Under the pieces are notes generated by a model, which saw only the letters and a list, made by a program, of their open reading frames with translations, was not told where the DNA came from and did no database searches. This document shows, piece by piece, positions 1 through 7,509 of a stretch of DNA of 34,765 nucleotides (positions are counted from its first letter, which is position 1; each line of letters opens with the position of its first letter). A program made the translations under genes and the position numbers. Source of the stretch: Nitrososphaerales archaeon (GTDB lineage Archaea > Thermoproteota > Nitrososphaeria > Nitrososphaerales > JANXEG01); the NCBI GenBank assembly GCA_025058425.1, contig JANXEG010000007.1, positions 1-34,765 of the forward strand. The letters are read 5' to 3'.

Positions 1-2
1 AT

Positions 3-86
3 ATAAGGGTAATCAGAGTATGCCCTTTCTCCCCAGAGGATTACGTTAAACTTTGGCAGACAAAATTAAAGAGCGCTAAAGAGTAA
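3..86 (+). CDS. C-terminal end of an unidentified protein (partial, cut by window edge)
   Basis: An open frame enters from the left edge and stops with TAA at 84-86, giving 27 C-terminal residues that include a PFSPEDYVKLW stretch and a Lys-rich end. The frame is open over the whole visible part, and the stop lies 19 bp before the convergent stop of the crotonase gene, which fits a real gene end. There is too little sequence to name a product. Because UbiX lies nearby, a UbiD-type partner was considered, but nothing in these residues supports it. Confidence 0.4.
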   Translation: MRVIRVCPFSPEDYVKLWQTKLKSAKE

Positions 87-105
87 CTTCGTTAAATATA
101 CTTCA

Positions 106-900
106 TCACTTCCCTTTCCATTGGGCCTTCCTTTTATTGAGGAAGGCATCGACACCCTCTTTAAAGTCTTCTGTCTGAAATGTTATCAAAATCAAATCAC
201 TCAACGCTTCTTTAAGATCTCTTAATTGGTTGATCAAATGTTTATTCATAATCTTCTTCATCGTACTCAATGCGATAGGCGCTGAAGTATCGATACTCTC
301 AACGAGCTCTTTTACAGCATCTTTAAGTCTATTTGATGGCACAACCTTATTCACCAAGCCTATTCTTTCTGCCTCGTTACTCGATATCGGATTGCCAGTA
401 AAGAGCAACTCAGATAGCTTTCTTCTATCGATAATGGAAGGTCCAAATACAGATGCCATCGGTGCTATGATCCCCAAACGCCCCTCTGGCTGTGCAAATC
501 TAGCATCTTCTGAAGCTATTACCAAATCACAGACCATGACCAACTCACAACCACCACCATACGCCAATCCATTTACAGCAGCGACTACCAGCTTCTTGCT
601 ACTCAATATCTTTTCAAAAGTAGGATACAAACACTCAAAGAACGCTACATAAGCATCCTTTGCATTTTTGTATAGGGATGGGAACTCACTTATATCGTAA
701 CCCGCACAGAACGCTCTACCGCTCCCCGTTATAACTATGGCAGATATCCCATCATCTATCTCAGCCTTCTCAATGGCTTTGTAAATCTCGTACCACGCTT
801 CTCTATTGAGCGCATTAAGTTTCTCGGGTCTATTTAACGTTATCCAAGCGATCTTCCCCTCCTTCTCATATTTTAAATATTTGAATTCAAACTCGGACAA
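106..900 (-). CDS. Enoyl-CoA hydratase/isomerase (crotonase) family protein
   Basis: A cytosolic crotonase-fold enzyme of 264 residues, the usual family length. It should act on an acyl-CoA thioester, most likely by hydrating an enoyl-CoA. The N-terminal ITLNRPEKLNAL motif (about 20-31), the CAGYD oxyanion-hole segment (65-69) and YGGGCEL (114-120) are canonical. Both glutamates that activate water in hydratases appear to be present: E119 in GGCEL and E139 in QPEGRLG. The segment after QPEGRLG departs from the common PGAGGTQ motif, so the substrate cannot be named; in archaea such proteins serve fatty-acid or branched-chain degradation and, in some lineages, 3-hydroxypropionyl-/crotonyl-CoA hydration. 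The start is TTG at 900, just before the first beta strand. It stands alone on the minus strand, divergent from ubiX. Confidence 0.88.
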   Translation of the reverse strand: MSEFEFKYLKYEKEGKIAWITLNRPEKLNALNREAWYEIYKAIEKAEIDDGISAIVITGSGRAFCAGYDISEFPSLYKNAKDAYVAFFECLYPTFEKILSSKKLVVAAVNGLAYGGGCELVMVCDLVIASEDARFAQPEGRLGIIAPMASVFGPSIIDRRKLSELLFTGNPISSNEAERIGLVNKVVPSNRLKDAVKELVESIDTSAPIALSTMKKIMNKHLINQLRDLKEALSDLILITFQTEDFKEGVDAFLNKRKAQWKGK

Positions 901-1070
901 ATTCCCACCTTCTTACTCCATCCTTCATCTTTAAAATTCTCTTTAACATAAAGCTTGCTATTAATTTTTGACTTTTGACTTTGGATGGAAATTTCAAAAA
1001 TCCTCTATACCTTTTCCGATCTATTTAAGTATCTCAACGATTTAACTGGAGTACGGAGTAAGTGGTGTAG

Positions 1071-1640
1071 TTGCAGATAATCGTCGGGATGTGTGGGGCT
1101 AGCGGTATTATCTATGGCCTCAGATTTTTAGAGGTTTCAAAAGAAATCGGTATCAGAACCCATCTGGTACTAACAGAGGGTTGTAAAAGATTGATCGGTC
1201 TAGAAACTGAGTACAGCATTGAAGATATCAAATCCTTGGCTTCGGTAACTTATGAGATAGACGATATGTTTGCACCTATAGCGAGTGGATCATTTAAGAC
1301 CGATGGCATGGTGGTTATACCATGTAGTATGAAGACCCTCGCTGGCATAGCGTGTGGCTATTCGGAGAATCTCCTTCTAAGGGCTGCCGATGTCACCATT
1401 AAAGAAGGTAGGCCCTTAATACTCGTTACTCGGGAGAGCCCTCTGAGCCCGATCCATCTGGAGAATATGCTAAAGTTGGCAAGGATCGGTGTTTACATCT
1501 TGCCAGCCTCACCATCTTTCTATGGAAGGCCAAAAACGATTCAGGATCTTGTTAACACCGTTGTAGGAAGGGTCCTCGATATCCTGAAGGTCGAACATAA
1601 AGTCTATAAGAGATGGGGCGAAGAGTATGAGTTCGATTGA
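1071..1640 (+). CDS. ubiX: Flavin prenyltransferase UbiX
   Basis: UbiX joins dimethylallyl phosphate to reduced FMN to make prenyl-FMN, the cofactor of UbiD-type decarboxylases. The 189-residue length is normal. The N-terminal G-x-C-G-A-S-G flavin loop (residues 6-12) follows the first beta strand directly. The central IPCSMKTLAGIA block, the NLLLRAADV-KE segment and the RESPLSPIHLENM segment are the family signature. Since the first strand begins at residue 2, the TTG at 1071 must be the start; the next ATG would delete it. In archaea prenyl-FMN is needed by UbiD-family enzymes, including anhydromevalonate-phosphate decarboxylase of the archaeal mevalonate pathway, so this gene may support lipid synthesis (inference). 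No ubiD is visible in the window. Confidence 0.95.
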   Translation: MQIIVGMCGASGIIYGLRFLEVSKEIGIRTHLVLTEGCKRLIGLETEYSIEDIKSLASVTYEIDDMFAPIASGSFKTDGMVVIPCSMKTLAGIACGYSENLLLRAADVTIKEGRPLILVTRESPLSPIHLENMLKLARIGVYILPASPSFYGRPKTIQDLVNTVVGRVLDILKVEHKVYKRWGEEYEFD

Positions 1641-1667
1641 TGCATCGCTACAAATACTAATCAAATT

Positions 1668-1685
1668 TTAATCGAATTCGATTAA
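1668..1685. terminator. Perfect 18-bp palindrome between convergent ubiX and phosphoesterase genes
   Basis: The 18 bases centred between 1676 and 1677 read identically on both strands. They lie in the 58-bp gap between two gene ends that face each other. A symmetrical site here could act as a bidirectional 3'-end signal, or as a protein-binding site. As an RNA hairpin it would have no unpaired loop unless the central pairs open. The function is inferred only from position and symmetry. Confidence 0.35.
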
Positions 1686-1698
1686 GCTGGTTTTAGTT

Positions 1699-2538
1699 TT
1701 ATGAAAGGTGCTTAAGGTTAGATAAGTAACCTAAGTACGTTCCATCGAGAAGGTATAACTCAGATTTTTCTATATCGATCGCGCTCGATCTAAATATGGG
1801 TCCAAGATACCTCGTATCCGCTTCTCTATTCACAGCCATACCCTTCAGTAGGGGGTTGAAGGTGGGCATGACTACGATGCGAGAGTTTTTTGGTGTAATT
1901 CTAAACGATCTTTTAAAGAAGTCGATAGGATCCCCTTTCACCTTTAACCTCTTCGATTTAAGGAAATATGCTATAATCTTCGACCTATCCCATCTTGTAA
2001 CGAGCCAGACCGGCTCGATCAATCGAAGCCCAGAGTCCTCGACCATCTCTACCACAAAGTGGTGATGGCCCATAATCAGGATATCGGCACCGAAGGCTTC
2101 TGGATACGGCCATGAATGACCGTGGATGAGATAAACCGCTCTTTTACCGCTCTTCAACATTAAGCCTTTTGGAGTATGGAGATTCACCTTGGAAGGGAGT
2201 AGTGTCTTTAAACCACCGTCATGATTCCCGGGAATTATATCGATTTTATCTATACATGTTAACAATCTTTCGAAGAAGTTGGGCAGATCGCCCCATTCAT
2301 GAGGTAAAATCTTACCCATTCCATGCTTAACATCTCCTAGTATGATCAATCTATTCGGTTCTTGAGCATCTAATATCTTCTTTAATTTATCATAAATCTT
2401 TTCGATTTGGGAAGGGATGTTAAAACCATGAGTATAAAGCTCTCTTTCAAAACCTAGGTGCAAGTCTGAGATCAAAAGGATCTTTTCAACATTCGTTTTG
2501 AGAATCAGAGCAGGTTCATTCTGTACGATGTTTAACAT
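1699..2538 (-). CDS. Metallophosphoesterase of the Lhr-associated (PdeM/ICC-like) group, orphan copy
   Basis: A calcineurin-like, dinuclear-metal phosphoesterase of 279 residues. All metal-binding motifs are visible: SDLHLG (D25, H27), GDVKHG (about 69-73), GNHD (104-107), HGHS (139-142) and GHHH (157-160). The GDVKH form of the second motif also occurs in the gene next to lhr at 19.8 kb, so the two are paralogues of the same subgroup, whose bacterial members are nucleases or phosphodiesterases linked to Lhr helicases. This copy has no helicase neighbour. Its ATG start at 2538 lies only about 55 bp from the hairpin at the end of the IS607 element, so the element may sit in or close to its promoter. 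The substrate is unknown; DNA or RNA phosphodiester hydrolysis is the best guess. Confidence 0.8.
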   Translation of the reverse strand: MLNIVQNEPALILKTNVEKILLISDLHLGFERELYTHGFNIPSQIEKIYDKLKKILDAQEPNRLIILGDVKHGMGKILPHEWGDLPNFFERLLTCIDKIDIIPGNHDGGLKTLLPSKVNLHTPKGLMLKSGKRAVYLIHGHSWPYPEAFGADILIMGHHHFVVEMVEDSGLRLIEPVWLVTRWDRSKIIAYFLKSKRLKVKGDPIDFFKRSFRITPKNSRIVVMPTFNPLLKGMAVNREADTRYLGPIFRSSAIDIEKSELYLLDGTYLGYLSNLKHLS

Positions 2539-2592
2539 CTTCTAACATCTTCAAAATTTCATTCTTACTTCCGATATTTAACTTACCGTTGT

Positions 2593-2620
2593 CGGATAGT
2601 TAACTTTTTATAACTATCCG
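2593..2620 (-). other. Stem-loop at the 3' end of tnpB (possible omega-RNA or element-end structure)
   Basis: A 10-bp perfect inverted repeat (2593-2602 and 2611-2620) with an 8-base loop overlaps the last codons and stop of tnpB. In characterised IS200/IS605 and IS607 elements the guide RNA used by TnpB (omega-RNA) is transcribed across the 3' end of tnpB and the right end of the element. A conserved-looking stem exactly here could therefore be part of such an RNA, a transcript end, or a recombination end. The pairing is seen directly; the role is inference. Confidence 0.45.
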
Positions 2621-3412
2621 TTCCACCTCAGCCTTTAGGGCTTCATCGATGGCTTTCGCCGCCAACGGTAAAGGACGGCACATCGGAAGTTTATTCGCTA
2701 TATTCCAAGCGGCAACAAAATGCCTACCTGCTTGGAAGCCACATCGTTTGCATTTGAAGACATGCCCATTCGGCTTACTAGTTTCGCCACATATCGGGCA
2801 TGTTTTAGAAGTATTTTTAGCATTTATGAACTCGGGTTTGAATCCAAGCTCCATGGACTTATATGAAATGTAAAACTGTATCTTTCTGAATGGTATTGTG
2901 TGGAGCCTTCTATTCATAATCTTAGTATAGTGCACTTTTTCCCTAATACCTTTTAACTCCTCCATTATCGGCTTGACCTCTTCCTCATCCACAATTTTAG
3001 CTATAATTTTAGATGCTCTATGGATTATCGCATCGACTCTCTTCTTCTCTCTTCCAGAATACTTAGCCAGCAACGAGGCTTTAATCTTCCCCAATCTTCT
3101 ACTTTGTATACTTCTTCTCTTCTTGAAATACCTGTCTCTGATGTATTTAGCTTCACTTATGTCTATCTTTATGAACTTTACCTTATCTGGCTTGACCAGT
3201 GCTAAATCTATACTCTTCTCATTAATATCTATGCCTAATACACCTTCAGTTTCCCTTTCTTCAACAAGTTTCCTAAAAGTCACGTGTAAGAAGAAGCCGT
3301 CTCTATTCCTCACGAGCCTTGAGCCTTTAACCTGCCAATCCATGAACTTCTTTGAATGCTCATGAACTTCGAATGGAATAATTACATGCCCCTTATGCGT
3401 AGCCAACTTCAA
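2600..3412 (-). CDS. tnpB: TnpB C-terminal part (RuvC-like nuclease and zinc ribbon), frame-shifted from the N-terminal part
   Basis: 270 residues carrying the nuclease half of a TnpB protein. RuvC-I is present as GIDIN (D62) and RuvC-II as IMEELKGI (E151). The zinc ribbon is CPIC...CKRC (C205, C208, C221, C224). The third motif, usually DRDxNAAxNI, reads GRHFVAAWNI here: the catalytic Asp position is His231 and the preceding Asp is Gly. The frame opens at a TTG that overlaps the stop of the upstream part (TTGA, four bases). The first residues continue the beta-rich region expected straight after the end of that part, so the two frames are one ancestral TnpB of about 400 residues with a -1 shift between them. 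It could be made as a separate chain by reinitiation, by frameshifting, or not at all. Confidence 0.8.
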   Translation of the reverse strand: MKLATHKGHVIIPFEVHEHSKKFMDWQVKGSRLVRNRDGFFLHVTFRKLVEERETEGVLGIDINEKSIDLALVKPDKVKFIKIDISEAKYIRDRYFKKRRSIQSRRLGKIKASLLAKYSGREKKRVDAIIHRASKIIAKIVDEEEVKPIMEELKGIREKVHYTKIMNRRLHTIPFRKIQFYISYKSMELGFKPEFINAKNTSKTCPICGETSKPNGHVFKCKRCGFQAGRHFVAAWNIANKLPMCRPLPLAAKAIDEALKAEVERIVIKS

Positions 3413-3798
3413 GCTTCCCAGCTAAACCAGAATAGATGCATATCGTCTAGAAGAACAACTTTCAGATTCTTAACGTTTGGAGGGCTAATGTTCATCCTTT
3501 TCCTAGAGAGCCTTCTGCATGACTTGAACATAGCTAAAGCCTGCGTTATAGCCGTGTAGATATAATGAGAGGGATAGCGGGGATATTTTTCTCTCAACTC
3601 TCTATAAACCACCTCATGGAGCTTCTTTCGAGAAGTCACGTTTAAACGCATAACTTTAAGCAAGCATACTTTAACCATTTCGGAGTATGCTTTAAAGAGT
3701 TCATCCAGTACAGTTATCTGCTCTTCTTTAGGCTCAAGTTTAAATCTACATGTTTCACTCAGCAATAAGCTGTTTGACACCTTCAACCACCCTCTCAT
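3409..3798 (-). CDS. tnpB: TnpB N-terminal part, ends at frame break
   Basis: 129 residues corresponding to the N-terminal half of TnpB: an RFKLEPKEEQ segment near residue 20 (the usual start of TnpB after the leader), a helical region rich in Lys and Arg, and a beta-rich end. It stops at a TGA (3411-3409) exactly where an unbroken TnpB would run on in the -1 frame. In the -1 frame a TAG lies ten bases upstream of the switch point, so any slippage must occur within that short stretch. The gene overlaps the end of tnpA by 44 bases, so it is translated from the same transcript. The start is ATG at 3798. A sequencing error cannot be excluded from the sequence alone. Confidence 0.72.
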   Translation of the reverse strand: MRGWLKVSNSLLLSETCRFKLEPKEEQITVLDELFKAYSEMVKVCLLKVMRLNVTSRKKLHEVVYRELREKYPRYPSHYIYTAITQALAMFKSCRRLSRKRMNISPPNVKNLKVVLLDDMHLFWFSWEA

Positions 3799-4366
3799 AC
3801 TTGTGGCTTCTCATTCCATAGAGCTTTCCAGCGAAGCTCGAAACCAAGGCTATTAAATCTTCTACAAGTTCTTGGTAAGCATCTTTTGGCTCCTCACCGT
3901 TAACAACTTCTATTCTAACATTGTGGGATATGAAGTAACGCTCTAAATACCTGAAGCCGAATCTTGTAAGCCTATCTTTAAATCCGATGATGACAACACC
4001 TACCTCTTTCCCCTCAACCATATCAAATAGTTTATTCAAGGACTTCCTATTTTCATTAAGCCCACTTGCAACGTCCTCCAATATCGAAATAACTTCATAG
4101 CCTTTAGACTTAGCGTATTCTAATAAGCCGTGTTTTTGTCTATCCAAATCGCCCTTCTGGTCATGAGAAGAAACTCTACAATAGATTATGGCTTTTTTAG
4201 ACACATCTGGTCTAACGATTCCCATTAAACGTTCGACTTCATGTTTAGGTATTCTTCTTCTACCGCCAACTGTTCTAACAACCTTAATCTTACCTTGCCT
4301 ATCCCACTTCCTAAGCGTATTTGGATGAACACCTAACCTTTCACATGCTTCTTTAAGTGTCAGCAA
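3755..4366 (-). CDS. tnpA: IS607-family transposase TnpA (serine recombinase)
   Basis: A small serine recombinase that moves the element through a circular intermediate. The first 50 residues are a MerR-type helix-turn-helix (LTLKEACERLGVHPNTLRKW). A resolvase catalytic domain follows: IYCRVSSHDQ with nucleophile Ser66, the DLDRQ segment, then a DVASGLNENR segment and GFKDRLTRFG, both typical of IS607 TnpA. The DNA-binding domain at the N-terminus rather than the C-terminus separates this group from ordinary resolvases. Length (203 residues) is standard and no damage is visible. The start is TTG at 4366; a TATA-like GTATAAC lies about 24 bp upstream, so the transcript may be leaderless. Translation runs into tnpB with a 44-base overlap. 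Confidence 0.93.
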   Translation of the reverse strand: MLTLKEACERLGVHPNTLRKWDRQGKIKVVRTVGGRRRIPKHEVERLMGIVRPDVSKKAIIYCRVSSHDQKGDLDRQKHGLLEYAKSKGYEVISILEDVASGLNENRKSLNKLFDMVEGKEVGVVIIGFKDRLTRFGFRYLERYFISHNVRIEVVNGEEPKDAYQELVEDLIALVSSFAGKLYGMRSHKYERVVEGVKQLIAE

Positions 4367-4432
4367 CTTCTCTGAAGTGGTAAGAAATGTTATACAAAGT
4401 TAATTATTTAGAAAGTGCAGCTTAACCCTTCT

Positions 4433-5122
4433 TTAAACGATGAGCGGATATATTTCATTTATAATATAATTTATGAGTTCGTCTTCTCCAATTTTACTGA
4501 ATACTGTGATTACAGCATTTCTTGTTACACCAACGATATAACCGTACTTCTTTGACTTTACTACTACGTACCAGATCTTTCCATGTGCACAATAATCATC
4601 GTATAGAGTTGTATTTGAGAGTTCGGAACCATACAACGATAACTTTTTGATATTTGGGATATCAACTTCATCGAAGAAGATGACCTTCGCATCTTCGTAA
4701 TTATCCTCATGAAATCTTTTAAGGACTTCAGGAGGGATTCTTACTTCCACTATGTATCCAGTCGTTATGAATAAAATCTTACTTAATTGGTTGGCGATAT
4801 TATTCGCCCTCTCTTTCTTCTCTAATATAGTCAATAGTAACTTGTCTCCAACTTTATTAAAGATGAATGGTGCAACGATGGTTTTTGGTATGGGGATTAT
4901 TTCACCATGGTGAAATACGTTTAAAATTTGGTCTTGAGAGAAGATTCCCTTTAGAGATTCAGCCACCATATTAAGATTGGTAATTTCAGTAATCAATTCG
5001 ATCTTTCTTCCATCGTATTCAAATAGCTCTATACTCTTGTAATTCTTCAACTTCTTTGCTATGGTGTCTAAATCGATATCTTCACGAACGATAAAGACCT
5101 TCGCTGCTAAAACCATGATCAC
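4433..5122 (-). CDS. Unrecognised 229-residue protein next to the IS607 element
   Basis: I do not recognise this protein. It has no signal peptide, clear membrane segment or cysteine cluster. It looks like a soluble alpha/beta protein with alternating hydrophobic strands (for example KVFIVRE near the start, VEVRIPPEVLKRF in the middle, IWYVVV and YGYIVGV near the end). The C-terminal segment (from about residue 170) with YCAHGKIWYVVVKSKKYGYIVGVTRNAVITVF reads like a compact conserved domain. The start may be GTG at 5122 or ATG at 5116. It is transcribed towards the element, has its own upstream region shared with divergent priL, and stops within 66 bp of tnpA. Its A+T-rich codon use is similar to its neighbours, so there is no strong sign of recent transfer. 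It could be a passenger gene or a resident gene beside the insertion. Confidence 0.7.
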   Translation of the reverse strand: MIMVLAAKVFIVREDIDLDTIAKKLKNYKSIELFEYDGRKIELITEITNLNMVAESLKGIFSQDQILNVFHHGEIIPIPKTIVAPFIFNKVGDKLLLTILEKKERANNIANQLSKILFITTGYIVEVRIPPEVLKRFHEDNYEDAKVIFFDEVDIPNIKKLSLYGSELSNTTLYDDYCAHGKIWYVVVKSKKYGYIVGVTRNAVITVFSKIGEDELINYIINEIYPLIV

Positions 5123-5288
5123 ACCCTTATGTAATCATTCAACTAACTAGATTTAATAACTCTACTTTCTCTTCAACTTCAATATGGATATTTAAATTCA
5201 AATTCTTATGCTCTTACGAATTTACAAATTTACAAGTGGGTGTAAAGAGAAATAAGTGAGTATATTGTTTTAGTATAGCAGTATTACC

Positions 5289-6302
5289 TTGTCGGTCGAA
5301 TTGGGGTTAGAGGACTTAGCCAAATACCCTTTTATTAAGGAAACAGGGGAGTATATCAAGCGACTTAATCTTCGAATAGAAGATCTAACCCAACCTGATT
5401 ATAACAACATCGTTAAAAGGGCTAAAGAAAGAATTATGGAGGCTATACGCAAAAGGGCATTATCGGAGGATATACGTGAACCAGAGGTAGAGATACTTTC
5501 ATTTCCAATATCTCTTCTAATGGTAAAAGCTTCTGGAAGTGATCATCTTGCCTCTATATATTCGTTAGCAGAAGCAACCCGTATAGAGGGGTTCTTAAAG
5601 CGTGAAAGAAAACCAGTCATCTATCACATCATTAAAGATGCTTTTAATATCGATCTGGTGGAAGTTTCAGAAGAAGAACTTAGATCAAGGTTCGATTATA
5701 AAATTAAGATCAAAGAGTATTTGAAAAGGGCTACCTATTTTCATGAGTTAGAGTGGAAATTGATCAATAAAGTTGTACATCAAGGATATGTATACCTAAA
5801 AACCCACGAGTTGGTACGCTTAATTAGAGAAGAGATTCGAAGAACCATCTACAATCGAATCAAGGATCTAGCGGTACCTAAGTTGCCCGAGGTGATAAAG
5901 AGCGCTGTGAATGAAATCTCAAATCTGATTCAAAAACTATCAAGTAAGGAGCGAATATCGATCATTCCTAAAGATTATCCACCCTGTGTAAATTATACTC
6001 TCGAACTTCTTCAAAGGGGGCAGAATATACCACACTTTGGGAGATTCTTGATGAGTACATATCTACTCAACATCGGTAAAACGGTAGATGAGATTATACA
6101 ACTTTACCCGAAAGCGCCAGACTTCAACGAACGAGTCACCAAGTATCAGGTAGAGCATATAGCCGGGCTAAGGGGTAGTAGGATAAAGTATAAGTGCCCA
6201 TCGTGTAGAACCCTTCAAACACATGGTCTGTGCTTTAAAGATGAGACTTGTGATGAAATTAAAAATCCTTTACAGTATGGGAGGGTTAAATCTAAAAGGT
6301 AA
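5289..6302 (+). CDS. priL: DNA primase large subunit PriL
   Basis: The non-catalytic subunit of the archaeal/eukaryotic-type primase. It supports initiation and product-length control through an iron-sulfur domain. Four cysteines positioned as the 4Fe-4S ligands are visible: C233 in DYPPC, C306 in CPSC, C315 in GLC and C321 in ETC, with the family spacing; C303 is an additional nearby cysteine. The N-terminal helical domain (1-210) and total length of 337 residues fit archaeal PriL. The start is TTG at 5289, with a TATA-like stretch roughly 25 bp upstream. It is the first gene of an operon with priS, gins51 and rpo12; priS begins 36 bp after its stop. Confidence 0.93.
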   Translation: MSVELGLEDLAKYPFIKETGEYIKRLNLRIEDLTQPDYNNIVKRAKERIMEAIRKRALSEDIREPEVEILSFPISLLMVKASGSDHLASIYSLAEATRIEGFLKRERKPVIYHIIKDAFNIDLVEVSEEELRSRFDYKIKIKEYLKRATYFHELEWKLINKVVHQGYVYLKTHELVRLIREEIRRTIYNRIKDLAVPKLPEVIKSAVNEISNLIQKLSSKERISIIPKDYPPCVNYTLELLQRGQNIPHFGRFLMSTYLLNIGKTVDEIIQLYPKAPDFNERVTKYQVEHIAGLRGSRIKYKCPSCRTLQTHGLCFKDETCDEIKNPLQYGRVKSKR

Positions 6303-6338
6303 AAAGGTAATTAGAGATTATAATCTTAGGGTTAAAGG

Positions 6339-7508
6339 TTGGAAGGATCTTTAGATGAGAAGACTCTAAATTTGATGAAGCAAGCCTTTAAGCAATACTA
6401 CTTTAAAGCTGGAGATCGCATATCGCCTCCGAGCCGAATGAATGAACGTGAATTTGGATATATACCATTCGGAGGCAGTATGATTAGACACCTTTCTTTC
6501 AAAACATTTGGAGAGTTATATGCATTACTCGTGAGGGAAGCTCCTCACTCTGTGTTCTATTCGGCCGCTTACTACCTCGAACCCACTCTACCGATGCATG
6601 AGAAAGGGTGGAAGGGTGGGGATCTGATCTTCGATATCGATGCAGATAATCTACAATTACCTTGTAGGAAAGATCATAATCTGTGGACATGTAAAGGTTG
6701 TGGTTTGAAACGAATCGGTTCAAGGCCAAAGAAGTGCCCAAACTGTGATGGAGGTAGTATTTCAGAGTTAAACTGGGCATGTGAAAAGTGTCTTGAAGCG
6801 GCAAAGAATGAAGCATTGAAGCTGATCGATATTTTAATGAAGGATTTTGGGATAAATAAGAATGAAATTAAGGTGTACTTTTCTGGTAATATGGGTTATC
6901 ACGTATCTGTTGAAAGTAAAGAGTTTGAAGAATTGGATCAGGCCGCTAGAGGTGAGATCGCGGATTATGTCTCAGGTAGAGGTTTAATCCCTGAAAGTAT
7001 CGGTGTATTTAAACGTGCCACCTATGAAAGTTTGGTGGAGAATTTACCGCGTATAGGAGAGCCCGGTTGGAGAGGGAGGTTGGCGGCGAGCTTTGCAAAT
7101 TGGAAGGTGGATGGATTTGGTGATGGTGATACAAGAGAGAAGATTGCAGCACTTTATGGTAAGATCCGTTATTCAAAGTTTAAAAAAAGATTGGAAGTTG
7201 AAATGTTAAAGATCGGTGTTAGGATAGATACGATGGTTACGACTGATATACATAGGATATTCAGGATGCCAGGCACACTTCACGGTGAAACAGGGCTTTT
7301 AAAGATGTTATGTGATGACTTGGTAAGTTTTAACCCTCTAAATGATGCGGTAGTGTTAAGTGATGAGCCTGTGGATGTATTTATCGAATATTCACCAAGG
7401 CTACAGTTGAAGGATCAGATATATCCACCTTTTAAAAGAGAAAGGGTAAAGTTACCTTTGATGGTTGCTGTATATCTAGCTGGTAAATGTTTAGCAAGGG
7501 TGGTGTAA
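6339..7508 (+). CDS. priS: DNA primase small (catalytic) subunit PriS
   Basis: Makes primers at the replication fork as the catalytic half of the PriS/PriL heterodimer. The metal-binding FDIDAD motif (D99 and D101, with D103 following) and the SGNMGYHV motif, containing the conserved His that contacts the nucleotide triphosphate, are both present. A zinc-binding knuckle is inserted after the DxD motif: C109, then C-x2-C (CKGC) and two further cysteine pairs (CPNC, CEKC) by about residue 155. The late DIHRIFRMPGTLHGETGL segment contains the conserved Arg/His region. The 389-residue length is at the upper end for archaea because of the cysteine-rich insert. It starts with TTG at 6339. Its stop is one base before the gins51 start. 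Confidence 0.95.
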   Translation: MEGSLDEKTLNLMKQAFKQYYFKAGDRISPPSRMNEREFGYIPFGGSMIRHLSFKTFGELYALLVREAPHSVFYSAAYYLEPTLPMHEKGWKGGDLIFDIDADNLQLPCRKDHNLWTCKGCGLKRIGSRPKKCPNCDGGSISELNWACEKCLEAAKNEALKLIDILMKDFGINKNEIKVYFSGNMGYHVSVESKEFEELDQAARGEIADYVSGRGLIPESIGVFKRATYESLVENLPRIGEPGWRGRLAASFANWKVDGFGDGDTREKIAALYGKIRYSKFKKRLEVEMLKIGVRIDTMVTTDIHRIFRMPGTLHGETGLLKMLCDDLVSFNPLNDAVVLSDEPVDVFIEYSPRLQLKDQIYPPFKRERVKLPLMVAVYLAGKCLARVV

Positions 7509-7509
7509 A

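Larger units (their letters stand above)
2593..4432 (-). mobile_element. IS607-type insertion element (tnpA-tnpB), boundaries approximate
   Basis: A serine-recombinase TnpA gene and a TnpB gene overlap in the same orientation (minus strand), the arrangement that defines the IS607 family. IS607 elements have no terminal inverted repeats and make no target duplications, so the ends cannot be fixed by eye. The left end must lie in the 66 bp between the tnpA start (4366) and the stop of the neighbouring gene (4433). The right end must lie between the tnpB stop (2600) and the phosphoesterase start (2538), probably at or just past the hairpin at 2593-2620. TnpB carries a frame break and a changed catalytic residue. 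TnpA looks intact. Confidence 0.85.

Noticed and set aside
230-652. 140-codon open frame on the plus strand
   Set aside because: Antisense to the crotonase gene, which has all its catalytic motifs; the translation is Ser/Phe-rich without a domain.
2538-4432. Terminal inverted repeats or target duplication for the IS607 element
   Set aside because: None found when comparing the two flanks; this family normally has neither, so the lack does not count against the assignment.
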